DNA of 64,000 nt, taken from Apostichopus japonicus. Lineage: Eukaryota > Echinodermata > Holothuroidea > Aspidochirotida > Stichopodidae. The notes under the pieces were generated by a model. That model had not been told where the DNA came from, did no database searches, and worked only from the letters and a program-made list of their open reading frames with translations. Positions within the stretch are counted from its first letter, which is position 1; every line of letters starts with the position of its first letter. The position numbers were made by a program, and so were the translations under genes. Positions 37,701-53,200 of this stretch are shown here, piece by piece. The stretch spans positions 31,378,668-31,442,667 of the forward strand of contig NC_092569.1 in NCBI RefSeq assembly GCF_037975245.1, written 5' to 3'.

Positions 37701-40700
37701 CACACGCCAATCGGTTAACTGTAAATGTATAGCGATAATCGACAATTTAACTATTTAAAGGTTTGGTTGAAATAATATGGACAATGCGTGAAGAGCAAAG
37801 TATTTAAAATGCCCTGAAAGAAATGTACTGACCCTTAATACACTTCCTTTGGCAGCAACGAAGCAGTTGTGGGTGCACGTCACTCCGCCCCCTTGGTAGT
37901 TTTCATTGCAGTAACATTTACGTACACCGTTCCTCGTATCACAGGTTGCGTGATCACTACACTGGTAACTCGCCTCTATAATCTGGTTGTTTCTACAAGT
38001 TGATCTTCGTGTACATCTCGAATTGACGTAAAACTCGCCTTTCTAATTTAAAATATTCAGCGAAACAAAAAACTAATGAATTAAATATTGTCAATGCAAA
38101 TTATCCCTCGACTTTTCTCGCAAAGGGTATGAACTTTAGGAAAGTTCTATGAGGTTTTTGAACCAAACTCCAATATATTTGATCTAGTGATTTGCCATTA
38201 AAACCAAAACGTAGCTAAAACATGTTGCATTCAAAGGTTAATTTCAACTTAACACTTAGGCTATAATTCTTTCTAATCGCAAGACTTTGGGTTCAAAAGT
38301 AAATCATGACTTTTTCTGTAACATTTATGAGGGAATGCACATCCGTATGAGTAGTGTTATCAATCCCTTCTTAATGTAATACATCAATCGACTGACAGGT
38401 TTGCCTGCACCGGCGACGGAATTGGGGTCCATGGTCCCTGCCTAAACCGCGATACACACGCCAATCGGTTAACTGTAAATGTATAGCGATAATCGACAAT
38501 TTAACTATTTAAAGGTTTGGTTGAAATAATATGGACAATGCGTGAAGAGCAAAGTATTTACAATGCCCTGAAAGAAATGTACTGACCCTTAATACACTTC
38601 CTTTGGCAGCAACGAAGCAGTTGTGGGTGCACGTCACTCCGTCCCCTTGGTAGTTTTCATTGCAGTAACATTTACGTACACCGTTCCTCGTATCACAGGT
38701 TGCGTGATCACTACACTGGTAACTCGCCTCTATAATCTGGTTGTTTCTACAAGTTGATCTTCGTGTACATCTCGAATTGACGTAAAACTCGCCTTCCTAA
38801 TTTAAAATATTCAGCGAAACAAAAACCTAATGAATTAAATATTGTCAATGCAAATTATCCCTCGACTTTTTTCGCAAAGGGTATGAACTTTAGGAAAGTT
38901 CTATGAGGTTTTTGAACCAAACTCCAATATATTCGATCTAGTGATTTGCCATTAAAACCAAAACGTAGGTAAAACATGTTGCATTCAAAGGTTAATTTCA
39001 ACTTAACACTTAGGCTATAATTCTTTCTAATCGCAAGACTTTGGGTTAAAAAGTAAATCATGACTTTTTATGTAACATCTATGAGGGAATGCACATCCGT
39101 ATGAGTAGTGTTACCAATCCCTTCTTAATGTAATACATCAATCGACTGACAGGTTTGCATGCACCGGCGACGGAATTGGGGTCCATGGTCCCTGCCTAAA
39201 CCGCGATACACACGCCAATCGGTTAACTGTAAATGTATAGCGATAATCGACAATTTAACTATTTAAAGGTTTGATTGAAATAATATGGACAATGCGTGAA
39301 GAGCAAAGTATTTACAATGCCCTGAAAGAAATGTACTGACCCTTAATACACTTCCTTTGGCAGCAACGAAGCAGTTGTGGGTGCACGTCACTCCGTCCCC
39401 TTGGTAGTTTTCATTGCAGTAACATTTACGTACACCGTTCCTCGTATCACAGGTTGCGTGATCACTACACTGGTAACTCGCCTCTATAATCTGGTTGTTT
39501 CTACAAGTTGATCTTCGTGTACATCTCGAATTGACGTAAAACTCGCCTTCCTAATTTAAAATATTCAGCGAAACAAAAAACTAATGAATTAAATATTGTC
39601 AATGCAAATTATCCCTCGACTTTTCTCGCAAAGGGTATGAACTTTAGGAAAGTTCTATGAGGTTTTTGAACCAAACTCCAATATATTCGATCTAGTGATT
39701 TGCCATTAAAACCAAAACGTAGCTAAAACATGTTGCATTCAAAGGTTAATTTCAACTTAACACTTAGGCTATAATTCTTTCTAATCGCAAAACTTTGGGT
39801 TCAAAAGTAAATCATGACTTTTTATGTAACATCTATGAGGGAATGCACATCCGTATGAGTAGTGTTATCAATCCCTTCTTAATGTAATACATCAATCGAC
39901 TGACAGGTTTGCATGCACCGGCGACGGAATTGGGGTCCATGGTCCCTGCCTAAACCGCGATACACACGCCAATCGGTTAACTGTAAATGTATAGCGATAA
40001 TCGACAATTTAACTATTTAAAGGTTTGGTTGAAATAATATGGACAATGCGTGAAGAGCAAAGTATTTAAAATGCCCTGAAAGAAATGTACTGACCCTTAA
40101 TACACTTCCTTTGGCAGCAACGAAGCAGTTGTGGGTGCACGTCACTCCGCCCCCTTGGTAGTTTTCATTGCAGTAACATTTACGTACACCGTTCCTCGTA
40201 TCACAGGTTGCGTGATCACTACACTGGTAACTCGCCTCTATAATCTGGTTGTTTCTACAAGTTGATCTTCGTGTACATCTCGAATTGACGTAAAACTCGC
40301 CTTCCTAATTTAAAATATTCAGCGAAACAAAAAACTAATGAATTAAATATTGTCAATGCAAATTATCCCTCGACTTTTCTCGCAAAGGGTATGAACTTTA
40401 GGAAAGTTCTATGGGGTTTTTGAACCAAACTCCAATATATTCGATCTAGTGATTTGCCATTAAAACCAAAACGTAGCTAAAACATGTTGCATTCAAAGGT
40501 TAATTTCAACTTAACACTTAGGCTATAATTCTTTCTAATCGCAAGACTTTGGGTTCAAAAGTAAATCATGACTTTTTCTGTAACATTTATGAGGGAATGC
40601 ACATCCGTATGATTAGTGTTATCAATCCCTTCTTAATGTAATACATCAATCGACTGACAGGTTTGCCTGCACCGGCGACGGAATTGGGGTCCATGGTCCC

Positions 40701-43700
40701 TGCCTAAACCGCGATACACAATGTATAGCGATAATCGACAATTTAACTATTTAAAGGTTTGGTTGAAATAATATGGACAATGCGTGAAGAGCAAAGTATT
40801 TACAATGCCCTGAAAGAAATGTACTGACCCTCAGTACACTTCCTTTGGCAGCAACGAAGCAGTTGTGGGTGCACGTCACTCCGTCCCCTTGGTAGTTTTC
40901 ATTGCAGTAACATTTACGTACACCGTTCCTCGTATCACAGGTTGCGTGATCACTACACTGGTAACTCGCCTCTATAATCTGGTTGTTTCTACAAGTTGAT
41001 CTTCGTGTACATCTCGAATTGACGTGAAACTCGCCTTCCTAATTTAAAATATTCATCGAAACAAAAAACTAATGAATTAAATATTGTCAATGCAAATTAT
41101 CCCTCGACTTTTCTCGCAAAGGGTATGAACTTTAGGAAAGTTCTATGGGGTTTTTGAATCAAACTCCAATATATTCGATCTAGTGATTTGCCATTAAGCT
41201 ATCAGGCATCAGGCTATAATTCTTTCTAATCGCAAGACTTTGGGTTCAAAAGTAAATCATGACTTTTTATGTAACAACAATGAGGGAATGCATTTCCGTA
41301 TGAGTAGTGTTATCAATCCCTGCTTAATGTAATACATCAATCGACTGACAGGTTTGCATGCACCGGCGACGGAATTGGGGTCCATGGTCCCTGCCTAAAC
41401 CGCGATACACACGCCAATCGGTTAACTGTAAATGTATAGCGATAATCGACAATTTAACTATTTAAAGGTTTGATTGAAATAATATGGACAATGCGTGAAG
41501 AGCAAAGTATTTACAATGCCCTGAAAGAAATGTACTGACCCTTAATACACTTCCTTTGGCAGCAACGAAGCAGTTGTGGGTGCACGTCACTCCGTCCCCT
41601 TGGTAGTTTTCATTGCAGTAACATTTACGTACACCGTTCCTCGTATCACAGGTTGCGTGATCACTACACTGGTAACTCGCCTCTATAATCTGGTTGTTTC
41701 TACAAGTTGATCTTCGTGTACATCTCGAATTGACGTAAAACTCGCCTTCCTAATTTAAAATATTCAGCGAAACAAAAAACTAATGAATTAAATATTGTCA
41801 ATGCAAATTATCCCTCGACTTTTCTCGCAAAGGGTATGAACTTTAGGAAAGTTCTATGAGGTTTTTGAACCAAACTCCAATATATTCGATCTAGTGATTT
41901 GCCATTAAAACCAAAACGTAGCTAAAACATGTTGCATTCAAAGGTTAATTTCAACTTAACACTTAGGCTATAATTCTTTCTAATCGCAAAACTTTGGGTT
42001 CAAAAGTAAATCATGACTTTTTATGTAACATCTATGAGGGAATGCACATCCGTATGAGTAGTGTTATCAATCCCTTCTTAATGTAATACATCAATCGACT
42101 GACAGGTTTGCCTGCACCGGCGACGGAATTGGGGTCCATGGTCCCTGCCTAGACCGCGATACACACGCCAATCGGTTTACTGTAAATGTATAACGATAAT
42201 CGACAATTTAACTATTTAAAGGTTTGGTTGAAATAATATGGACAATGCGTGAAGAGCAAAGTATTTACAATGCCCTGAAAGAAATGTACTGACCCTTAAT
42301 ACACTTCCTTTGGCAGCAACGAAGCAGTTGTGGGTGCACGTCACTCCGTCCCCTTGGTAGTTTTCATTGCAGTAACACTTACGTACACCGTTCCTCGTAT
42401 CACAGGTTGCGTGATCACTACACTGGTAACTCGCCTCTATAATCTGGTTGTTTCTACAAGTTGATCTTCGTGTACATCTCGAATTGACGTGAAACTCGCC
42501 TTCCTAATTTAAAATATTCAGCGAAACAAAAAACTAATGAATTAAATATTGTCAATGCAAATTATCCCTCGACTTTTCTCGCAAAGGGTATGAACTTTAG
42601 GAAAGTTCTATGGGGTTTTTGAACCAAACTCCAATATATTCGATCTAGTGATTTGCCATTAAAACCAAAACGTAGCTAAAACATGTTGCATTCAAAGGTT
42701 TATTTCAACTTAACACTTAGGCTATAATTCTTTCTAATCGCAAGACTTTGGGTTCAAAAGTAAATCATGACTTTTTCTGTAACATTTATGAGGGAATGCA
42801 CATCCGTATGAGTAGTGTTATCAATCCCTTCTTAATGTAATACATCAATCGACTGACAGGTTTGCCTGCACCGGCGACGGAATTGGGGTCCATGGTCCCT
42901 GCCTAGACCGCGATACACACGCCAATCGGTTAACTGTAAATGTATAGCGATAATCGACAATTTAACTAGTTAAAGGTTTGATTCAAATAATATGGACAAT
43001 GCATGAAGAGCAAAGTATTTAAAATGTCCTGAAAGAAATGTACTGACCCTTAATACACTTCCTTTGGCAGCAACGAAGCAGTTGTGAGTGCACGTGACTC
43101 CGTCCCCTTGGTAGTCTTCATTGCAGTAACATTTACGGACACCGCTCCTTTCATCACAGGTTGCGTGTTCACTACACTGGTAACTCGCCTCTACAAGCGT
43201 GTTGTTCCTACAAGTTGATCTCCGTGTACAACTCGGATGGACGTGAAACTCGCCTTCCTAATTTAAGATATTCAGCGAAAAAACCTAATGAATGAAATAT
43301 TGCCAATGCAAATTTCCCCTCGACTTTTCTCGCAAAGGGTATGAACTTTAAAAAATTTCATGAGGTTTTCGAACCAAACTCCAATATATTCGACCTAGTG
43401 ATTTGCCATTAAAACCAAAAAGTAGCTAAAAAATGTTGCATTCAAAGGTTTATTTCAACTTAACACTTAGGCTACAATTCTTTCTAATGGCAAAACTTTG
43501 GGTTCAAAAGTAAATCATGACTTTTTATGTAACATTTATGAGGGAATGAACATCCGTATAGGTAGTATTATCAATCCCTTCTTAATGTAATACATCCAAC
43601 GACTGACAGGTTTGCCTGCACCGGCGACGGAATTGGGGTCCATGGTCCCTGCCTAAACCGCGATGCATACGCCACTCGGTTATCTGTCAATGTATTGCAA

Positions 43701-46700
43701 TAATCGACAAGTTTAACTAGTTAAAGGCTTGCTTCAAATTATTTTGACAATGAATTAAGATCAATGCATTTTAAATGGCCTGAAAGAAATGTACTGACCT
43801 TTAATACACTTCTTTTGGCAACATGGAAGCAGTTGTGGGTGCACGTCACTCCGTCTCCTTGGTAGTTTTGATAGCAATAACATTTACGGACACCGTTCCT
43901 CTCATCACAGGTTGCGTGATCACTACACTGGTAACTCGCCTCTATAATCTGGTTGTTCCTACAAGTTGATCTTTGTGTACATCTTGAATTGACGTAAAAC
44001 TCGTCGTCCTAATTTAAGATATTCAGCGAAAATACTAATAAATCTTTCATCAATTTGCGGTTTTCACAGTGAAATGTACAGGGTTTCAACAGTGTGTGGT
44101 CAATACAAACTTCCTATCAATTGGTCTAGGCAAGGATATGGCCCTTTAAGAAATTTAAATGCGGTCGTTGAAGCCAACTCGGATGACGCAGGCTTTCCGG
44201 ATTCGCCATAAAAAGGTAGCTATCAAACAATAAATGAAGAGGAAAGCATTTAAAATGCCCCGAAAAAGCCGTACTGACCCTTAATACACCTCCTTTGTCA
44301 GCAACGAAGCAGTTGCATTGGTTCAGAGGGATACATCGCTCATGCTGTATTAGATAATCACCGACACAAACACATTGCTCTGTTTCTGGGTGAGATGTAG
44401 CCGAGATGCAAGAGTCAGGGTCATCACAAGTCCTCTCACAGGTCTCATTGCTAAATATCTCATTAGCCGGACACCATTCGGGGATCATTCCTAGAGCCAG
44501 GAAATATTAAAATGTAAATAATATGAACCCGATAGAGAAACGAAGAATATGACATGAGAAAGAACAGGTTTGTCATTCTGCCCTCTCATGTCATTCTTAT
44601 CTGAAGGTTAAAGGAAAAAACACACAATCAGAAACAGTTCGAATATATACAGAACAATTTAAATCAGGTAGTGGCTGTTCCTTATTCAACTTTATGTTAA
44701 TATTTATTCAACATTACGAGATAATATTCCATAATTTGTTGCACAACTGGTCTGAAACCATATAGTCATAGCTTACTTCTGTTTCCGAGTTTCCGCGGAG
44801 TTACTATACTACTTTTTGACAACAATGATTATTAATTACAACGTTGGTTGTTTTGATTAAACTGAGAGACGGAACTGTTAATGTGTGAACATTCTGTTGT
44901 ACACATGTTAGATACGGTTCCTTGTTCAGAACCAATGTTAGTGTTGAGTACGAAGCAGTAATATAGTAAGTGCGTAATCACAATTCAGCTAATGGAGGCC
45001 ATTTCGAAATCTAGTATAGATAATAATGCAATATTAATATTTCAACATATAATATATATCACATTATGTTGGAACCGCTTCTATATGTATTTTAGCACCG
45101 TTGTACTCGCTGGTATACTCTATGTATACTCGTACTATATGTATTGTAGCAGTTTATTCAAGCTAAGAACAATTTTGCCATCTCAATTTTACTTCCAAAA
45201 GATCAATTCGATCTCAGAATAAACCTTTCAGTTTATGCACGTTACTTTCGACATTTAATAAACAAATACGAGTTATTTTGGCTTTATGTTTAATAAGAAT
45301 GTAAAAGACACTTACCATCTGATATTTCGAATGTACCTAAACTAGATATATGATAATCCCCCCATTCATCTGAGATACGAAAATCGTCGTATGTTACATA
45401 GTACGTATCTCCAGCAACGTTCTCAAAATCCATTCGCAGTTGGTACCGCTTTTGATTTGTTAAGAAGGCAATTTTCTCATTACCAATCCAAAACTCACTC
45501 CCTAGAAAGCCAAAGCCATTTCTGAAATCTTTCCAACTTCTATTGAAATTGACGGAATCTGATCTTCGGCGCTGTAATACCTACGACGAATACCAAAGAA
45601 GTTAAGCGTTAACTAGGACGTTATTAAATATTAATTATTCGTTCCCTACCGCAATGTGATTTGTTGCTAACATTTCTAACAGAAAATATAAATTATATAT
45701 ATAACTTCAATTTGTAGTGTAGGCTAAAGGTTTACAGTTTTTCTTGGAAGATGAACTACACTGAACTTAATTTCAAAATGTATAAAAATAATTGATTTAA
45801 ATTTTGCTTCGATAAAAAGATTCAAATTGAAAAAAGGATTTTTTTACATCACTATGTATTGCTGTGGGCAAAATTGAAGTAAATATGTTTAAAACTGGTT
45901 AAAGTTAAACAGGGGACATCAAGTTATCAACTATGGCATACCGTCCATCCACCAGTATCAAGATCATTATAACAGTAAGCCTCAAACGGTTCCGGGTAGC
46001 CATCTGGTTTAATAAGGTACACTCCAGATGTATTGTGGGTAGAGGAACATACATTCGATACTTCTCTGCAATCTCTCGGATACTCAGGTTGTTGAAAAAC
46101 AAAGTATGTAAAACCTGGATGAAAGGTAAAACAAATAAACATTTTATCGATTGAAAATTCATTTCAGTTAACGAAAATAGCATTCTTAGCCAATTGTAAT
46201 AAACATGGCTTTGTTACTATGAGAGTTAAGATAATAGATTAGCGATTAGCCTTTATGCCAATGATTACTCAACTACCGTATAGAGGAAGATATCGCGACT
46301 GATATTAAATTTAATAAGGTAATCGTGGTTGGATTCTCAGATGTAACTGTTTTGAAACAATTACGTTAACATAAAATTCAAAGACCATTTGAATCAAATG
46401 TTTTCGTAGTTATCAGTACTTAAAGACTAATGAAAACAGTCAAATTCCATTTAACGCACATGAAAAAATATCGATGTAGCACGTTGGACATGAAAAGATC
46501 GAAAATATACTACTCAGAGGAAATCAATTTCATAATAGATGTTCGGAAATGGTGACATGATTGAAAAAAAAAAAAAAAAACGTTTAGAGCGACCACTAAA
46601 GAACCAACATTTCCAGCCATTCAAGTTGGTCAACTGAGGTGTTAACATTTATAATACATAAGTGATATAGCTTACTGAGGTTACTTCTTATCATAAGGTC

Positions 46701-49700
46701 AATCATATAACATAACAACTACACCTACCTGAAGATCTTCTGTCGGCACCGACGATTCCCTGTGTAATAAAATACTTTTAAAGAATACATTACAAGACAT
46801 ACAGATTGATGCAGTCAACACTAAGCAGGATCAGATTAAATCTAAAGCTAATGTCTTATAAAAACAGTTCGAGTGAAAGAAGGAACAATTCGCAAACTGG
46901 TTCAAAACATGTGAGGTTAAAACAAGTTAAGTCGATATAAACTTTGGTACATTCTCCGGATCACCACTTGTATTGATGTTTTATCTTTGTCTACATTCCA
47001 TAGCTGATTTACAGGTCAATGATCACTCACAGGATACAACTTTCTTCCAGGAAACTTTAGATTAATGGCATTTTTCCGGTGTAACAGCTATCCTGGTACA
47101 TGATACGTAAGTTCACGTAAAGAACAAAGGCAATAGCTGACTGCTTCCTTAGACAGCTTTGTTGCTTAATGCAGACAGATGTTCTTTGTTCAAGTTATAT
47201 TTTGACATAAGAAGATTACAGACAAATGTTGTAACGCATTTGTGTTTATCAGTCCTTAATAACACTTAGGGATCATTTAAATCGTCCTAGCTATTCTAAG
47301 ATTACCGTGTCTTGATACTTACCGTGCACAACGAAACTCTGAGATTTGAAAGGGGTCATTACTTATAAGGTAAGTTCATGCGTTTATCAGAACGAAAACG
47401 AAAACATATTCTTTAAATTGTCTAATTTCGTGTGTGTTTTTGTCGCTTCTGTTACTGTTACTTGTCATTTAGCCTTTGAAGAAGATCATGGTAGGATCGA
47501 ATCCTCAGGCCAGCTTACTTTTACACATTGTCTAATTTCTGTAGACACTTATTTACTTCCATCAGCCGGCTATACTAACAACTAAGTCTAGCCAAAATTA
47601 GCAAGTGCTTCGTGTTTGAAATATTTAGTAAACCATATCGGCAACAAAATGTGATACGCAAACTTGATTCTCAAAATACAATATTTTCATCAGTCAATGA
47701 TGTTTTCACAAACGGCATCCATTATACCCTTTGCAGCTTCTGCAATGTACACAATTTTTGGAATGATTTAGAAGAGGGTTTTCCACGTGTTAAAACATTT
47801 ATTCTCAGCTGAGGACTGATAGGCTACTATTGTAGGTATAAACATATATTCACATACGTTAAGTTACTATCCTGAATATAAAATTCTACAATACATCAGC
47901 CAGACTGGTGACATTTTCTTTAATGCGCGACAAAGACTGATGAGTTTTTAACGGTAAATGTCCATGACTGGTCTGTTTAGATCGGTTAATATTTTTCAGA
48001 ACTTGCGTCATGCTTGTTTGACCAGCTGTTCGGCATATTGGCCACTTGCTATTAATCGAAACTGGCTTTTTGTGGGGAAAAAAAGTTAAATGTTAGTTTG
48101 CCGTTATCTTCAATGAGGCTTACTTTTACCGATACTGATATGCCACCGATATTGCAAATATCAATAAACACTTAGAGAGTTAAACTTTATATTACAACTG
48201 TCTTCCGGGAAGACTTAGATTATTGAAATTGTCCCGTTTTACAGCTACTCTGGAACATGATATGTAAGCTAACGTGAAAGAACAAAGGCAAACATGAACA
48301 AAATGAACTCTAAGTGAAAGGTTCCATTTACTTGTAAGGTAAGTTTTTAGCCATAGACTTTTATATCTTACTAATTAGAAGCATGAAGCGTAATTACTAA
48401 ATGACAGGATTGTAAGGATCAGTATTTAATTTTAAGCTTTAAGGTGTGACGTAGTGAGAACACAGCAACCAATAAGTTGAAGAGAGTTTTTGTCTTAATG
48501 GTTTTGTCAGTTTCTTTAAAAATCCACAGCATTAAAAGTAAACCTATAATACAATACACCAGTCCGTTATGAAATAGAGAATTTAAGATATCCTTGTTGA
48601 ACGTTAATTCTAGAAAGCTACATGATATAGAGGGAAATAGATAATTTAACTTAAAAACTTTATTTTCTATAACATGACAATGATGACAATTGCAAGAAAT
48701 ATAGAATTTCACCAGAGAAAGTGCAAAAGGAAAGGGGGAACTTTCAAAAGAAATTTAAAATGTGTTTTTTTTTCTTTCAGACAAGTCCTTCAATGATTAT
48801 AAATCCATAGAACCATAAGTAGTAAGAATTTTACAGGTAGTCGGCTTTAAATTTGTTACAGTAAGAATGGTCGATAGCACCTTAAACAATTACATTTTTT
48901 ATCTTGTTTGGTATGTTCTGAATACTGACATGTTTGAACAGACGAGTATATGGCAGTTCAAATTTCATGACATTACGATGTTATCTGTCAAGAAAAAACA
49001 TATTGTATAGAATTTCCAACTCTCTGTATAAACAAGACAACACGCTCTAGTTATTCCCTGAAATGTTAAGAATTCTCTGATTTATTCGTCTTTATCAAAT
49101 TCTTGATTTTTTGTCTGCACACTGGTCATCTTGTCAATATAGCCTTAAAACGTTCTACGGTTTACATAAGAATATGATCCTTTGATACAAGGATATCAAA
49201 CCACCTTTACCTTAAATCATGAAAATAAAATCAATAGAATCGAAATAATTACACAATGTAATTTGCTGTTGCCAACAAGGTAAAATACACAACATGGTAT
49301 CACTTCTACAAAGATAATAACGCGGTCAAAGGCGATTGTTTTGGGATGTAGCCAAAGTTTTGTATCGTCGATAATGCTTTAAGGAAGCAAAGACTTACAC
49401 TGTATGAGACGTTACTGTTCTGTTTGTATAAACCATTGTAGTTTATTGTCACCGTAAGTTGAGTGACACAAGTCGCGTTTTTCTTGTATACATTACTAGT
49501 TCGAACGATAGCCACAAAATATCAAATGGAGGAATTTAATTAGATATCTTTAAACATATCAGTAAACCGAAACTTTTTCAAGCGAATTATAACCATACAT
49601 GGAGTAGAGTTATGACCATTCTTTCTAGGTTTTGCAACGTGTTAGAAAAGAGACATTTAAATACAGTGTAATAGATTTGATATTGTTTAATTTGTAGACG

Positions 49701-50189
49701 TTTATCATGTATGGGTTTTCTTAAATATAGGGAGAGTTTCCTTTTCTTTACTGAATTATGTTATCTGTTACTTTAAAACGACAAACGAAACGTTAAGGTT
49801 TGTACTGCACCGACCAGCCACATGGTATCATGAAAGGAATAGGGAGAGTATGGGTGGGCATCGGTGACTACTCCCACCACATACATGCTATAGTTAGAGT
49901 ACATTTTCAGTGGTCCCATTATAGGAAATCTGGCCATTCATGAGAATATCTTCGTGAAGGTTTTATATTTAATTCCGGTATTCAAATTGAGACTATTAAA
50001 CGTTACCTAGTTTGTCAAATACAAGGAACTTTACATGATCGTCACGACTTTATGAAATATCTTATGTGAAAATCAATGTAAATTACGGTATTTGTGATTA
50101 GATAATTTACAAATAAATTAGAGAAAAACTGTCTTTCTTTGAAGTATTTCCAGATTTTACGTATCACCTAATCCTTTTTTTCACAATTG

Positions 50190-50286
<97 letters not shown>

Positions 50287-53200
50287 CCTAACCTTTAATA
50301 ATCCAGATATAGACTAAATCATGACATTGGATTGTCATTAAAATGTTGGTGAATTAGATCATGTCAAAAGTAAGATTTTCAATAAAAATTTAATATACGT
50401 TTTGTTGAAAATGTTTTTATTTATACTCTGTTTTTTTTTTTTTTTTTTTTTTTTGCTTCTACAGATTTAACCGAATTTAAAGTTTTAAAAAAAAAACCCA
50501 AAAAACTAAAGACAAAACAATAAAACATGTATTAAGGTATTCTTAATCAGCATACCATTGTAATGGAAATTAAAAAGCATAATTATTTAAAGGCAAGCAA
50601 CCAGAATGAGCATCAGGTTATTTTTAAAGTGTTAGAAATGTTCTCTGCATCTGCACTAAGTTATTCCGCTAGTTATATGAACTTTATTTTTATTTATTTA
50701 TTAATGATAGGATAAAATAGAGGATTTGCCTTTTGCTTTTCTTCCAGAATATAGCTTATATTAAAAACTACAATGTAACAAACTGATTTAATGCACGAGA
50801 GCATACAATTCTTCAGTAAAATTGATTTATTTGATGAGGCATTTAAGTATTTTGGAAAAATTCTTTGTGTGACTAGTTGTCTGGACTCAACGACTAAAGA
50901 AACATCTTACTACGATTTTATTTTGAGCATTATTTTATGAAAATAACTATTATTTTCCCTCAGACTTCACATCGGGCACAATTACAAAACTAATGATTAT
51001 TTTACATTATTCGAATGACTCGAAGAGGTAATTCAGATGTTACCAAAATGGCAATTTATAAGATCTTATAAGACAACTTATACGTATAAGTAACGTTTAT
51101 GGCATTGGAAAGCTACTTTCAATCTTTTAAATCTTCTAGTTTATACAATTCAAAGATCATGTTCGTAAAAAAAGTATGATTTTTAAACAGTTAAACAAGT
51201 CTCACACATTCGACAAACAATACTTTATAGGTGTTTCATTCTAACTCACGAGAATTAAAACAGAAATTTCAAAAAGTGCAATGTTCATGATAGTGAGTTA
51301 AACATAAATTTATTTTGTTGTCTCTTGCATTAATTACTTGATAGTAATATGAACATATTTTGGGATGTGCACATTTTTTGTACTTTTTATTTTTAGGTAA
51401 CGATATATCAAAATATCTCAACTAACTCCATTCACTACTAAAATCTCATTTTCTTTCAAGTTTCCCCTTATCTTGGTATCGTTATAGGACATTAAGTCTG
51501 AGTAAAGAGTAGTTACCTCTAGTTAAGTGTTACTATACTTCTCGTTTTGACATTTTCATAGAGGAAATAACTGTGATCTCTACTTATGATATCAATCGTA
51601 TAGAACTGTCACTTAGAAAGGCATGCGATAGGAGACATTCTTTACAACTTTATCATTTTAAATAAAATAAATGAAAATGTCTTACATTTCCTCCGCTCTT
51701 ATATCCATGATCTATAAAAATTGCGGTTAAAACAATTGTGGTTATCAAGTTAACTAAGCCGAGTATCGTTTTTATAATTACTAGTTAGTTTTATTTTAAA
51801 TTAATGCTATTCAACCTTGTTTCCTTGAAAATGTACATGTCCAAATTAGTGATCTTTATGTTTACGTTTTTTTTTCAAAATGCATTTCAAAATATCGTAA
51901 TGCCTTGTTGCAGACTGTTTTTCCAACATTGCTACATAAATAATGATATATTTTAAAGTGATATCGATGAGCATGTGAAGGAAGTAAACATTTAAGTGCT
52001 CCCTGAGAAAATTTAAAGCTGCAAATTTCGCATTTGGATGATAGTTTGCAGAAATATTTTCAAGTTTAAAACTGAGCATTGTTTCCAATTTGATGAAATT
52101 GAATCGGACCTACCACCATTTGAAGTATATATCTTATTTAAAGGATATACCTTATCATTATAGTTTTGTTTACAGTAGTTACCCAACTGTTGACTATTTG
52201 TATTTGAAGTAAATTGAAGCATCTTTCTGATTGGATTATGACATAGAAATATTTTGTTGTTAGATTAGTCAACGCAGATGTTGCTTTGATGGATTCATAA
52301 TGATAACTTCGACGAATACAAGCACTAACGAGCCTGTTTGGAAATCATATCAAAATAACAGAGCTGACAAAGAAATTTGCCTTTAAACAGATGGGAATCA
52401 AGTTATTCGTTGTATTATTAACAAAAAACATTAGAAGCACATAACCATACAAAAAGTAGCGACTGTCGCTCTCTATCGATAGGGAATCCCATGTCTGGAT
52501 ATTTAACAAGAACATACATTTTCACTTATGAATCTAGAAATAACTGGATTTTATAGTTTAGCTTGTAGTTATCGCTGAAATGATTGAATTTCAAAGTGTT
52601 GGTTATTGTACTTGTAGCCAAATTTATGGAACATGAATTTATAAACTTGATTAATCTACTTGTTAATTAAGTTCAATAATTGATGAAATGAAGGAGTTTT
52701 GTAAAGTGTTGATATGTACCTCAGAAAGGTGGGCTTGGCTTTTAGAGGGTAACCTTGTTCACTGATGTGCTGTAAAGGATATGTGGAGAGCGATATACTC
52801 ATAGTTTGAAAAGAGATTACTTTTTCCTGGCCATATCACGCAACCTGATTGACTTTTATTAGTTGGTGTGTAACAAAATTCGTTTAAGATGTATATATGA
52901 ATGAGGTTTTCTTCTTAGTATTTTACATGTGAGCAAATATGAGAGAATACTTTATTTAGGCATAGAAAAACCAATTGATCTAATTTAGTTTTTTCCAGTA
53001 TGTGTGGTTCAATTAAAGACGTGTTGTTATATGTCGAAACATTGTTGTTCTTTCGCAAGGTTAAAAATTCTAAGTATTTTAAATTGAAGGCCTTTAAAAC
53101 TGAACTTCATCAGGTATTTTTTATCGATGTTTTCCTATTTAATGGAAAAAGTTTTTACTTCAGTTTGTCACATCATTTAATATAAACAGAATTACCTCAG

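Noticed and set aside
37079-44008. Regular repeat spacing that could recall a CRISPR or satellite array
   Set aside because: The repeat unit is 752 bp and contains a protein-coding exon with splice sites; it is an exon array in an animal gene.
47346-47585. 79-codon plus-strand frame in gene C intron 1
   Set aside because: It is read through the dispersed palindromic repeat also found near 18421, not a gene.
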